A model generated the notes under the pieces. It was not told where the DNA came from and did not search any database. It saw only the letters and a program-made list of their open reading frames with translations. 64,000 nucleotides of DNA from Streptomyces glomeratus (lineage in GTDB: Bacteria; Actinomycetota; Actinomycetes; Streptomycetales; Streptomycetaceae): positions 362,483 through 426,482 of the forward strand of contig NZ_JAKEEB010000003.1 in the NCBI RefSeq assembly GCF_021462825.1. Reading direction: 5' to 3'. Below, piece after piece: positions 42,273 through 51,307 of the stretch. The stretch's first letter is position 1, and each line of letters starts with the position of its first letter. Both the position numbers and the translations under genes were made by a program.

Positions 42273-43561
42273 GCCGTTGCCTTGTCTCTCGGGCGCAGGG
42301 TCAGGGAGAAGGCGGCGCACGCCGCCAGCGCCACGGTCGACGCCGTGAGCGCCGTACGGTCGCCCCATACCGTCCAGGCCGCCCCGAACCCCAGCGAGCA
42401 GGCGAACCGGGCGAGGGCCTGGCCCGTCTGCACCAGCGCCAGCCCCGACGAGCGCAGGTGCTCCGGCACGCCGTCCGAGGCCGCCGCCATCAGCACGCCG
42501 TCGGTCGCCGCGTAGAAACCGCCGTGCAGGAGCAGTACCGCGTACGGCAGGGCGGTGCCGTGCCAGGACGTGAGCAGCAGGGCGTAGGCCAGGAGCAGCG
42601 CCACGTGGCCGGCCAGGAACACCGCCCACCGGCCCACCCGGTCCGCGAGCCGTCCCAGCGGCACCGCCAGGACCAGGAACGCCGCCGCCGTGCCCAGCGG
42701 AAGGAGCGCGAACCAGCGGTCGGGGACGCCGAGGCGCCGCTGCAGCAGCAGGTAGACGAAGGAGTCGCTGACCGTCGCCAGACCCAGCAGCAGCGCGCAG
42801 ACCGCGATCCGGCGCAGCTCACGGCGACGGAGCAGCCCGACCGCCGCACGGAGGGTGGGACGGTCGCCGTGGGCGGTCCGCTCGGGCTGCTCGGCCGGGG
42901 CCGGCTGTCGCTTGCCGCCCGGCACGAACAGCACCAGGATCAGCACCCCGGCCACCGCCACGCAGAAGCTGACCGTGAACACCGCGTCGTACCCGTCCAC
43001 CGTGGCCCGCAGGATCAGGAACGCCACGAGCGGGCCGAGCAGCGCGCCCGCCGTGTCCATCGCCCGGTGCACCCCGAACGCGCGGCCGCGGCTCTCCGGG
43101 GTGCTGGACAGCGAGATCAGCGCGTCCCTGGGCGCCGTGCGCAGGCCCTTTCCGGTGCGGTCGGCGGCCAGGACCAGGCCGATGGGGGTGAGGGAGTGCA
43201 CCAGCAGCAGGAGCGGTTTGCACAGCGCCGAGATGCCGTAGCCGAGGCCCGCCACCCATTTGTGGCGCCCTCCGCCCCGGTCGGCCAGATGGCCTCCGGC
43301 GAGCCGTACGAGCGCCGAGAAGCCGTTGTAGATGCCGTCCAGAAGCCCGAAACCCAGCGGGGACAGGCCGAGGCCCGCCACCAGGTACAGCGGGAGCACC
43401 GCCGTGACCATCTCGGACGAGACATCGGTGACCAGGCTGACCGTGCCGAGCGCGAGCACCGTGGGGGCGACCGCGGCGCGGCGCCGCCCGGCGGGGGGCC
43501 GGGCGGCGCCGTCCGCGGACGCCGGTGCCGGGCTACCGGCGCGGCTGTCCGCTACGTACAC
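42269..43561 (-). CDS. MFS transporter
   Basis: A 430-residue 12-helix major facilitator. After a Pro/Ala-rich start, helix 1 shows LALGTVSLVTDVSSEMVTAVLPLYL, a beginning common to UhpC-like/MFS_1 proteins, and the helix 2-3 loop reads LADRGGGRHKW. RTGKGLRTAPRDALI near residue 135 is also typical. Substrate unknown. It starts at GTG one base after the phosphoesterase stop, and ends overlapping the PD40 gene, so the three genes (phosphoesterase, MFS, PD40) form a tight operon. Confidence 0.87.
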   Translation of the reverse strand: MYVADSRAGSPAPASADGAARPPAGRRRAAVAPTVLALGTVSLVTDVSSEMVTAVLPLYLVAGLGLSPLGFGLLDGIYNGFSALVRLAGGHLADRGGGRHKWVAGLGYGISALCKPLLLLVHSLTPIGLVLAADRTGKGLRTAPRDALISLSSTPESRGRAFGVHRAMDTAGALLGPLVAFLILRATVDGYDAVFTVSFCVAVAGVLILVLFVPGGKRQPAPAEQPERTAHGDRPTLRAAVGLLRRRELRRIAVCALLLGLATVSDSFVYLLLQRRLGVPDRWFALLPLGTAAAFLVLAVPLGRLADRVGRWAVFLAGHVALLLAYALLLTSWHGTALPYAVLLLHGGFYAATDGVLMAAASDGVPEHLRSSGLALVQTGQALARFACSLGFGAAWTVWGDRTALTASTVALAACAAFSLTLRPRDKATA

Positions 43562-43562
43562 G

Positions 43563-44453
43563 TCAGGACGCCCAGACGCCGGTGATGTCCTTGGCGGAGG
43601 CCGCGTTGCCCGCGTGCGTCGTCAGGCCCTGGGTGTCCTCCAGGGTGCGCAGCAGGTCGTAGTGGTTGTACGTGGTCGAGCTGCTCGACCCGACCGTCAC
43701 CGGCTGGCCGTACAGGACCGTCGGGATGCGGTTGCCGCTGAGCCGGTTGTCCTCGTCGAAGGTGACGACGAGCAGGCTGTTGTGGGTCTTGGCCCAGGTG
43801 GCGTACGCGCCCAGGTTGTTCTTCAGCCAGGTGTCACCGGTCGACACCGAGCAGTCGTGCATGTCGCTGCACAGGTTGGGGACCACGAAGGAGACCTGGG
43901 GCAGCGTCGAGTAGTCGGTGGGGAACTGCGCGAAGGTCTTGGCGCTCGACGTGGGGACGTTGCCGAAACCGAACCAGGGGTTGTGCTTGCGCGCGTAAGT
44001 GCCGCTGCTGCACGTGGTCGAACCCTGGCTGGGCAGCGACTCGTTGTAGCTGGCCCAGGTCCGGCCCGCGGCGATCAGCTCGGAGGCCAGGTTCGGGGCG
44101 GAGGAGAAGCCCGGGGTGTAGCAGCTGTCGTCCGTGATGCCCTGGGTGGAGCCCGAGAACATCGCGAAGTAGTTGGGCTGGCTGGGGTGGGTCTCGGCGT
44201 ACGACTGGGTCAGGTTGGCACCGCCGGACTTCAGCGAGTTGATGTACGGGGCGCTGGAGGAGCCGATCACCTGGCTGTAGGCGTGGTTCTCGAAGACCAC
44301 GACGACGACGTGGTCCGGGCTCGGCACGGCGCCCGCGGCGTGCGCGGGGGACTCGCCAACGAGCCCGGTCCACAGCCCGATCGCTGCGACGGCGAGGGCC
44401 GCGGCGGACGCCACGGCGGTGCGGGTACGGCGGTAGACGGAAGGGCCGGACAC
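43563..44453 (-). CDS. Secreted phosphoesterase (phospholipase C / acid phosphatase-like)
   Basis: A 296-residue exported phosphoesterase of the alkaline-phosphatase superfamily. The signal peptide ends around AHAAG (~residue 40). The catalytic fold starts DHVVVVVFENHAYSQVIG and goes on with THPSQPNYFAMFSG and VVTFDEDN, the metal-binding pattern of acid phosphatases/phosphatidylinositol-3-phosphatases in this family. First gene of the operon with the MFS and PD40 genes, which suggests release of a phosphate ester product outside followed by uptake. GTG at 44453 is chosen for its GGAGG site; upstream ATGs would bury the signal peptide. Confidence 0.87.
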   Translation of the reverse strand: MSGPSVYRRTRTAVASAAALAVAAIGLWTGLVGESPAHAAGAVPSPDHVVVVVFENHAYSQVIGSSSAPYINSLKSGGANLTQSYAETHPSQPNYFAMFSGSTQGITDDSCYTPGFSSAPNLASELIAAGRTWASYNESLPSQGSTTCSSGTYARKHNPWFGFGNVPTSSAKTFAQFPTDYSTLPQVSFVVPNLCSDMHDCSVSTGDTWLKNNLGAYATWAKTHNSLLVVTFDEDNRLSGNRIPTVLYGQPVTVGSSSSTTYNHYDLLRTLEDTQGLTTHAGNAASAKDITGVWAS

Positions 44454-44652
44454 TTCGACCTCCGGTAGGGGGAGGGTACGGGGAGGCGGTGCGGACCGAG
44501 CATGCGCACGCCAACGTTCCATGCCCTCACGACGTCTCACCCGGGGGATGAAGAGCCGGTGAATTACTGCCCCTGACGGACGACGGACCGGCGCGTCAAC
44601 TAAGAGCGGGCCAGGTGATGCTGACGTAGCGTCGGATGGGTACCCGAGGCCC

Positions 44653-45573
44653 ATGGGTGAGATCCTCGTGGGGACGTGTTCCTGGACCGACCGGGCGCTG
44701 GTGGCGAGCGGGTGGTATCCGCCGGGGCGGCGCGACGCCGAAGGACGCCTGAGGTTCTACGCGGAGCGGTTCCCGGTGGTGGAGGTGGACTCGTCGTACT
44801 ACGCGCTGCCCAGCGCCCGCACCAGCCGGCTGTGGGTGGAGCGCACACCGGACGGCTTCGTCTTCGACGTCAAGGCCTTCTCCCTGCTGACCGGACATCC
44901 GACGCGGCCGGCCGCGCTGCCCGCCGATCTGCGTCCCGCCCCCTCCGGCCGGCGGGCAGCCTTGCCGGACGGCGGGGACGCGGGGCTGCTGGACGAGGTG
45001 TGGGCGCGCTTCACCGAGGCGCTCTCACCGTTACGGGAAGCCGGGCGGCTCGGCACCCTGCTGTTCCAGTTCCCCCCGTCGCTCGCGCCCGGCCGGGCCG
45101 CGCAGGAGTTCGTACGCCGCTGCCGCGAACGGGCCCGTGGCTGGCCGTTCGCCGTGGAGTTCCGGCATCCGGACTGGTGGCGGGGCGACCGTGGGGCCGC
45201 CACCGCGGCGCTGCTCGCGGACCTGGATGCCGCCGCCGTGGCCGTGGACACGCCACAGGGGCTGCCCGCCTCCGTGCCGCCCGTCACGCCCGTGACCGCG
45301 CCCCGGCTCTCCGTCGTCCGCTTCCACGGGCGCAGCCCGGCCTGGGGAACGGGGTCCAAGGAGGATCGCTTCCGCCATGCGTACGCCGGCCCGGAGCTGG
45401 GGGAGTGGGTGCCGCGGATCCGGGCCCTGGCCGAGCGGACGGAACAGGTGCATGCGCTGTTCAACAACTGCTGCGGCGACGCGGCGGTCCGCGCGGCCGA
45501 GACCCTGCGCCGGCTGCTGGGCGAGCAACTCCCGCAGCAGCCACGGCCCGCCCCGGCCGAGACGCCCACCTGA
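44653..45573 (+). CDS. DUF72-family protein
   Basis: A 306-residue TIM-barrel-like protein of the DUF72 family: ILVGTCSWTDRALVASGWYPPG at the start, RFYAERFPVVEVDSSYYALP, FVFDVKAF, LLFQFPPSL and AVEFRHPDWW all match the family profile. No enzymatic role is established for the family. A conserved NNCCGDAAVRAAETLRRLL end is present. It lies directly upstream of glnE in the same direction, as in other Streptomyces, though cotranscription across the 218-base gap is unsure. Confidence 0.92.
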   Translation: MGEILVGTCSWTDRALVASGWYPPGRRDAEGRLRFYAERFPVVEVDSSYYALPSARTSRLWVERTPDGFVFDVKAFSLLTGHPTRPAALPADLRPAPSGRRAALPDGGDAGLLDEVWARFTEALSPLREAGRLGTLLFQFPPSLAPGRAAQEFVRRCRERARGWPFAVEFRHPDWWRGDRGAATAALLADLDAAAVAVDTPQGLPASVPPVTPVTAPRLSVVRFHGRSPAWGTGSKEDRFRHAYAGPELGEWVPRIRALAERTEQVHALFNNCCGDAAVRAAETLRRLLGEQLPQQPRPAPAETPT

Positions 45574-45791
45574 GGGCCACGGTACGGCCGGGGCGGGGCC
45601 GTGCGTTCCAGGTGCCCGGCCATGTCTCCAGGGCCCGGCCCATGTGTCCCGGAACGGGAGCCGGAGCCGGGCCGCACGCACCCCACAGCGGCCGGGCGCC
45701 CGTCACTCACGACCCTCGCGGGCGCTTGCGGCGGGTGCTGCGGCTAGGCTCAAAGCCGCAGGACCTTGATCGACGCTCGGGAGGCCAAGGG

Positions 45792-48791
45792 ATGACCGTG
45801 CCCCAAGGACGCAGGAGCAGTACCTTCACCCGGCTGCTGCGGCACGGCTTCACCGACCCCTCCGCAGCAGAGCGGCTCCTGGAGAGCGCCGAGCTGGCCC
45901 CGGTAAGGGCCGACCCCGTGCTGCTCGAGGCTCTGGGCGGGACGGCGGACCCCGATCTGGCGCTGCGCGGACTCGTCCGGCTCCTGGAGGCGCAGCCCAC
46001 TCCCGCCGGCCGGCGCGAGCTGCTCGACACGCTGATCGCGGCCAAGCCCCTGCGGGACCGGCTGCTCGGCGTCCTCGGCGCCTCCGCCGCGCTCGCCGAC
46101 CACCTCGCCCGCCACCCCGGCGACTGGTACGCGCTGGTGACCTACGAGCCCCAGGACCTCCACCCCGGCGTGGAGGAATTCGAACGGCAGCTGGCGGACG
46201 CCACCGACCCCGTCTCGCTCCGCGTCGCCTACCGCCGCTGTCTGCTGTCGATCGCCGCGCGCGACGTCTGCGGCACCACCGAGGTCGCCGAGACCGCCGC
46301 CGAACTGGCCGACCTCGCGACCGCCACCCTCCGGGCCGCCCTCGCCCTCGCCGGGGCCGCCGCCCCCGACGACGCCGCGAACTGCCGGCTCGCGGTGATC
46401 GCGATGGGCAAGTGCGGCGGCCACGAGCTGAACTACGTCTCCGATGTGGACGTGATCTTCGTCGGCGAGACCGCGAACGGCGCCGACGAGCGCAAGGCCC
46501 TCCAGGCCGCGACCCGGCTCGCCTCGCACATGATGCGGATCTGCTCCGAGACGACCGTCGAGGGAAGCATCTGGCCCGTCGACGCCAATCTGCGCCCCGA
46601 GGGCAGAAACGGCCCGCTCGTGCGCACCCTGAGCAGCCACCTCGCCTACTACCAGCGCTGGGCCAAGACCTGGGAGTTCCAGGCCCTGCTCAAGGCCCGC
46701 CCGGTGGCCGGCGACAGGGACCTGGGCGAGCAGTACGTGACCACCCTCGCCCCCCTGGTCTGGGGGGCCGCCGAGCGCGAGAACTTCGTCACGGACGTGC
46801 AGAAGATGCGCCGCCGGGTCGTCGCCAACATCCCCGCCGGGGAGGTCGAGCGGGAGCTGAAGCTCGGTCCGGGCGGCCTCAGGGACGTGGAATTCGCCGT
46901 ACAGCTCCTTCAGCTGGTGCACGGACGCTCCGACACCTCGCTGCGCAGCGGCACCACCCTGGACGCCCTGAAGGCACTCGCGGCCGGCGGCTACGTCGGG
47001 CGCACCGACGCCGTGCAGCTGGACGAGGCGTACCGCTTCCTGCGTTCCATGGAGCACCGCATCCAGCTCTTCCGGCTGCGCCGCACCCACCTCGTCCCCG
47101 AGGGCGAGGCCGACCTGCGGCGCCTCGGCCGCTCCCTCGGCCTGCGCACCGGCCCCGTCGAGGAGCTGCTGCGCGAGTGGAAGCGGCACACCGGTGTCGT
47201 GCGCCGGCTGCACGAGAAGCTGTTCTACCGGCCACTGCTCGACGCGGTCGCCCAACTGGCCCCGGGTGAGGCGAGGCTGAGTGCCGAGGCGGCCCGGGAG
47301 CGCCTGGTCGCGCTCGGCTACGCGGACCCGGCCACCGCCCTGCGCCACCTGGAGGCGCTGGCCTCGGGCGTCACCCGCAAGGCCGCCATCCAGCGCACCC
47401 TGCTGCCCGTCCTGCTCGGCTGGTTCGCGGACTCCGCGGATCCGGACGCGGGCCTGCTCAACTTCCGCAAGGTCTCGGACGCGCTCGGCAAGACCCCCTG
47501 GTACCTGCGGCTGCTGCGGGACGAGGGCGCCGCCGCCGAGAACCTCGCCCGGGTGCTGTCCGCGGGCCGGCTCGCCCCCGACCTGCTGATGCGTGCGCCC
47601 GAGGCGGTGGCCCTCCTCGGCGACGGCGAGGGCGGCGGACTCGAACCGCGCGGGCGGGCCCAGCTGGAGCAGGAGATCCTCGCCGCCGTCCGCCGCGCCG
47701 AGAGCGCCGAGCAGGCGGTCACGGTGGCGCGCGGGGTGCGCCGGCGGGAGCTGTTCCGTACGGCCGCCGCGGACATCGTCGGCTCGTACGGCAGCGAGGA
47801 CGCGCCCGCCCGCCCGGACCAGGGCGAGTTGATCGACCTGGTCGGCGGCGCGGTCTCGGACCTCACGGCGGCCACCCTGGCGGGCACGCTCCGTGCGGTC
47901 GTGCGGGCCGGCTGGGGCGACACCCTGCCCACCAGGTTCGCGGTGATCGGCATGGGCCGTTTCGGCGGACACGAGCTGGGTTACGGCTCGGACGCGGACG
48001 TGCTGTTCGTGCACGAGCCGCGGGAGGGCGTGGACGAGCGGGAGGCGGGCCAGGCCGCGAACAAGGTGGTCGCGGAGATGCGGCGGCTGCTCCAGCTGCC
48101 GAGCACGGACCCGCCGCTCCTGATCGACGCGGGCCTGCGGCCCGAGGGCAAGTCGGGGCCGCTCGTGCGCACCCTGGCGTCCTACGAGGCGTACTACCGG
48201 CGCTGGTCGCTGGTGTGGGAGTCGCACGCGCTGCTGCGGGCGGAGCCCGTGGCCGGGGACGAGGACCTGGGCCGCCGCTTCATCGAGCTGATCGACCCGC
48301 TGCGCTACCCCGCGCAGGGGCTGGGCGGCGAGGCCGTACGCGAGATCAGGCGTCTGAAGGCGCGCATGGAGTCGGAACGGCTGCCGAGGGGCGCGGACAA
48401 GACGCTCCACACCAAGCTGGGCCGTGGCGGCCTCTCGGACGTGGAGTGGACGGTCCAGCTGCTCCAGCTGCGGCACGGCTGGGCGGAACCGGGCCTGCGC
48501 ACCACCCGCACCCGCGCGGCCCTCGCCGCCGCCCGCGAGGCGGGACTGATGTCCGAGGAGGACACCGCGATCCTGGATGAGGCCTGGGTGCTCGCGTCAC
48601 GGGTGCGCAACGCGGTGATGCTGGTCCGGGGGCGGGCCGCCGACACGTTTCCGTCCGAGAGCCGGGAGCTCGCCGCGGTGGGCCGCTACTTGGGGTACGG
48701 GCCGGGGCACGTGGGCGACATGCTGGACGACTACCGGCGTACGACGCGCCGGGCCAGAGCCGTGGTGGAGGAGCTTTTCTACAGTTCGTGA
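45792..48791 (+). CDS. glnE: Bifunctional glutamine synthetase adenylyltransferase/deadenylase
   Basis: A 999-residue GlnE that adds AMP to or removes it from glutamine synthetase I, according to nitrogen status signalled by PII. Two nucleotidyltransferase domains are visible: the deadenylating one with GKCGGHELNYVSDVDVIF near residue 205, and the adenylating one with GMGRFGGHELGYGSDADVLF near 720, each followed by a helical GS-binding domain (LKLGPGGLRDVEFAVQLLQL; TKLGRGGLSDVEWTVQLLQL). The main substrate glnA (GSI) is not in the window; the glnA2-like gene is 9 kb upstream. The start ATG 45792 lies right after AAGGG. Confidence 0.96.
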   Translation: MTVPQGRRSSTFTRLLRHGFTDPSAAERLLESAELAPVRADPVLLEALGGTADPDLALRGLVRLLEAQPTPAGRRELLDTLIAAKPLRDRLLGVLGASAALADHLARHPGDWYALVTYEPQDLHPGVEEFERQLADATDPVSLRVAYRRCLLSIAARDVCGTTEVAETAAELADLATATLRAALALAGAAAPDDAANCRLAVIAMGKCGGHELNYVSDVDVIFVGETANGADERKALQAATRLASHMMRICSETTVEGSIWPVDANLRPEGRNGPLVRTLSSHLAYYQRWAKTWEFQALLKARPVAGDRDLGEQYVTTLAPLVWGAAERENFVTDVQKMRRRVVANIPAGEVERELKLGPGGLRDVEFAVQLLQLVHGRSDTSLRSGTTLDALKALAAGGYVGRTDAVQLDEAYRFLRSMEHRIQLFRLRRTHLVPEGEADLRRLGRSLGLRTGPVEELLREWKRHTGVVRRLHEKLFYRPLLDAVAQLAPGEARLSAEAARERLVALGYADPATALRHLEALASGVTRKAAIQRTLLPVLLGWFADSADPDAGLLNFRKVSDALGKTPWYLRLLRDEGAAAENLARVLSAGRLAPDLLMRAPEAVALLGDGEGGGLEPRGRAQLEQEILAAVRRAESAEQAVTVARGVRRRELFRTAAADIVGSYGSEDAPARPDQGELIDLVGGAVSDLTAATLAGTLRAVVRAGWGDTLPTRFAVIGMGRFGGHELGYGSDADVLFVHEPREGVDEREAGQAANKVVAEMRRLLQLPSTDPPLLIDAGLRPEGKSGPLVRTLASYEAYYRRWSLVWESHALLRAEPVAGDEDLGRRFIELIDPLRYPAQGLGGEAVREIRRLKARMESERLPRGADKTLHTKLGRGGLSDVEWTVQLLQLRHGWAEPGLRTTRTRAALAAAREAGLMSEEDTAILDEAWVLASRVRNAVMLVRGRAADTFPSESRELAAVGRYLGYGPGHVGDMLDDYRRTTRRARAVVEELFYSS

Positions 48792-48869
48792 CGGCGCGCC
48801 CGCGGGCGCGCGACAGCGGCTGCGGCCGGGGAAGAGGCAGGGGAGGGAAGGGGCGGCGACCGGCGCCCG

Positions 48870-49739
48870 TCATGCCTCCGCGGGCAGCAGCACCGGGCCG
48901 CCGGCCCCCGTCACCCGGCGCGGCAGCGCGTACGGCAGGGCGCCGTACCACAGCCACGCCGCCGCGAAGCCGACCGAGACGCAGAGGGTCCCGCCGACCG
49001 CGTCCAGCCAGAAGTGGTTGGCCGTGGCAACGATCACCGTCAGGGTCACCACCGGATACAGCAGGCCCAGAGCCCGCACCCACCGCACCGTGCCCAGCGC
49101 GAACAGCGTCAGGCCGCACCACAGCGACCAGCCGATGTGCATCGACGGCATGGCCGCGTACTGGTTCGACATGTGCTTCAGGTCGCCCGACGCCATCGAG
49201 CCCCAGGTGTGGTGCACCACCACCGTGTCGACGAAGTCCCCACCGTTCATCAGGCGGGGAGGCGCGAGCGGGAAGAAGTAGTAGCCGAGCAGCGCGACCG
49301 CCGTCGTGGCGAAGAGCGTGAGACGCGTGGCCGCGTACCGGCCCGGATGGCTCTGGTACAGCCACACCAGGACCCCGAGCGTCACCAGGAAGTGCAGGGT
49401 GGCGTAGTAGTAGTTCATCCCGACGATCAGCCATGTCACCGAGTTGGCGGCGTGGTTGACCGAGTCCTCGACGGCCATCCCCAGGTGGTGTTCGAGCCGC
49501 CACAACCCGTCCGCGTTGGCCAGCGCGAGTGCCTTCTGCTCCGGTACCGCGTTGCGGATCAGGGAGTAGATCCAGTAACTGACCCCGATCAGCAGGATTT
49601 CGAACCAGAAGCGCGGGCGGCGCGGAGTGCGTAGCCTGCGCAGGAGGCCGGCCCCCGTGCGGTCCTGCGGCGCGTCCGTGACGCCCTGTGGTGCGGCCGG
49701 CACCCGGCCTTCCACTGTCGTCACGGTCCTGTCACCCAT
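48870..49739 (-). CDS. PAP2-superfamily membrane phosphatase
   Basis: A 289-residue membrane protein with about six helices and the Aur1/Ipt1-like PAP2 catalytic core. The middle phosphatase motif is AAMPSMHIGWS (PSxH) near residue 200 and the last is TANHFWLDAVGG near 246 (the SRxxxxxH-x3-D type). It likely removes or transfers phosphate on a lipid such as phosphatidate or polyprenyl phosphate at the membrane surface. Two ATGs, 49739 and 49772, could start it. It stands between glnE and malR. Confidence 0.88.
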   Translation of the reverse strand: MGDRTVTTVEGRVPAAPQGVTDAPQDRTGAGLLRRLRTPRRPRFWFEILLIGVSYWIYSLIRNAVPEQKALALANADGLWRLEHHLGMAVEDSVNHAANSVTWLIVGMNYYYATLHFLVTLGVLVWLYQSHPGRYAATRLTLFATTAVALLGYYFFPLAPPRLMNGGDFVDTVVVHHTWGSMASGDLKHMSNQYAAMPSMHIGWSLWCGLTLFALGTVRWVRALGLLYPVVTLTVIVATANHFWLDAVGGTLCVSVGFAAAWLWYGALPYALPRRVTGAGGPVLLPAEA

Positions 49740-49846
49740 AGGCACAGAGTCTGCCAGAAAAGCGTTGCCCACCGATCATCCCCCGGAAGGGTGGCGGTCG
49801 CATGTTCTCCACCTGGCGGACCCCTGCGGGGCCCCGGAGCTCCTGC

Positions 49847-50974
49847 TCAGGTATGACTTCGGTTCCCAGGCACCGAAGCCGTCGAACCCCGCACCACCAG
49901 TTCCGGCATGAACACGAATTCACTGTGCGGCGCGGGCGTCCCGCCGATCTCCTCCAGCAAGGTCCGCACCGCCGCCTGCCCCATCGCCGGGACCGGCTTG
50001 CGGATCGTCGTCAGCGGCGGGTCCGTGAAGGCGATCAGCGGGGAGTCGTCGAAGCCCACGACCGAGATGTCCGTGGGGACTTCCAGCCCGCGCTGCCGTG
50101 CCGCGCGTATCGCCCCGAGCGCCATCATGTCGGAGGCGCACACCACCGCCGTGCACTCCCGGTCGATGAGCGCGGTCGCCGCCGCCTGGCCGCCCTCCAG
50201 GGTGTAGAGGGAGTGCTGGATCAGCCGCGACTCGACGTCCTCGGGAGCCAGCCCGAACTGGTCCTGCATCGTGCGGACGAACCCCTCGATCTTCCGCTGC
50301 ACCGGCACGAAGCGCTTGGGCCCGAGCGCCAGCCCGATCCGGGTGTGCCCCAGGGACGCCAGGTGGGTGACCGCCAGGGACATCGCGGCCCGGTCGTCGG
50401 GGGAGATGAAGGGCGCCTGCACCTTGGGGGAGAAGCCGTCCACCAGCACGAAGGGCACGCCCTGGGCGCGCAGCCGCTCATAGCGCTGCATGTCGGCGGT
50501 GGTGTCCGCGTGCAGTCCGGAGACATAGATGATGCCCGCCACCCCGCGGTCCACCAGCATCTCGGTGAGCTCGTCCTCGGTGGAGCCGCCCGGCGTCTGG
50601 GTCGCCAGCACCGGGGTGTATCCCTGCCGGGTGAGCGCCTGGCCGATGACCTGGGCGAGGGCGGGGAATATCGGGTTCTCCAGCTCCGGGGTGATCAGGC
50701 CGACCAGGCCCTCGCTGCGCTGGCGCAGCCGCACCGGACGCTCGTAGCCCAGTACGTCGAGAGCGGCCAGGACGGACTGGCGGGTGGTCGCGGCGACGCC
50801 CGGCTTCCCGTTGAGGACGCGGCTGACGGTCGCCTCGCTGACCCCCGCCTGCGCCGCGATGTCGGCAAGCCGTGTGGTCACGGGATGGGACTGTACCGGC
50901 CGGGTTTCGGCTTGCCCACCAACCGGACGCCGGGCCCGGGCGGTCGGTCGGCCCGCTGCGGGTTGCTGCGTCAT
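49847..50974 (-). CDS. malR: LacI-family maltose-regulon repressor
   Basis: A 375-residue LacI regulator. The N-terminal helix-turn-helix is TTRLADIAAQAGVSEATVSRVLNGKPGVAATT (about 35-66), followed by the effector-binding domain starting GLVGLITPELENPIFPAL. A ~30-residue disordered leader is extra. Its placement divergent from malE identifies it as the Streptomyces MalR/Reg1 type, which represses the maltose transporter and amylase genes and is released by maltose or maltodextrin. The CTTGCA sites upstream likely include its own operator. ATG at 50974 has GGGAG at a good distance. Confidence 0.93.
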   Translation of the reverse strand: MTQQPAAGRPTARARRPVGGQAETRPVQSHPVTTRLADIAAQAGVSEATVSRVLNGKPGVAATTRQSVLAALDVLGYERPVRLRQRSEGLVGLITPELENPIFPALAQVIGQALTRQGYTPVLATQTPGGSTEDELTEMLVDRGVAGIIYVSGLHADTTADMQRYERLRAQGVPFVLVDGFSPKVQAPFISPDDRAAMSLAVTHLASLGHTRIGLALGPKRFVPVQRKIEGFVRTMQDQFGLAPEDVESRLIQHSLYTLEGGQAAATALIDRECTAVVCASDMMALGAIRAARQRGLEVPTDISVVGFDDSPLIAFTDPPLTTIRKPVPAMGQAAVRTLLEEIGGTPAPHSEFVFMPELVVRGSTASVPGNRSHT

Positions 50975-51010
50975 CGCGCTCCCTCGTGATCGTGTTCGGC
51001 GTCCGTGTCC

Positions 51011-51070
51011 GCAAGGGGATGATCCTTGCACCAAAGACATGTGGCAAGACCTTGCAGAGTCTTGCACAAG
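51011..51070. promoter_or_regulatory. Cluster of CTTGCA / GCAAG half-sites near malR
   Basis: GCAAG at 51011, CTTGCA at 51025, GCAAG-AC-CTTGC at 51044-51055 and CTTGCACAAG at 51061. The same half-site makes up the other mal operators here. These probably bind MalR and govern malR itself and malE. Confidence 0.7.
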
Positions 51071-51153
51071 TGTCCGGTGCCCGGTGGATCAGCGGGCAAT
51101 CGAGGTGTATCGGCCCTCACGGCGAGGTCACGGACGGGTAACCATCGTCGGTT

Positions 51154-51174
51154 CTTGCACTTTTTTTCTGCAAG
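51154..51174. promoter_or_regulatory. MalR operator candidate upstream of malE
   Basis: CTTGCA-N9-TGCAAG, perfect 6-base arms with a T-rich spacer, 134 bases before the malE start and near where a promoter would lie. Confidence 0.75.
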
Positions 51175-51307
51175 CTCTTTCGCGCCGATTGCATCGCTGT
51201 TACGTTCACGTCGCCCGGCGGCCGCAACGGCGCAGTCGGAGTCGGCAGGGGCGGCGGACGGGACCGCCACCTGGAGCTACACGGGCTTTCACCCTCAAGG
51301 AGAACTC

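Larger units (their letters stand above)
50975..51307. other. malR-malE divergent control region (333 bases)
   Basis: Contains the clustered GCAAG/CTTGCA elements (51011-51070) and the inverted repeat 51154-51174, listed separately, and the malE ribosome site AAGGAG at 51298-51303. No open frame here looks real. Confidence 0.75.
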
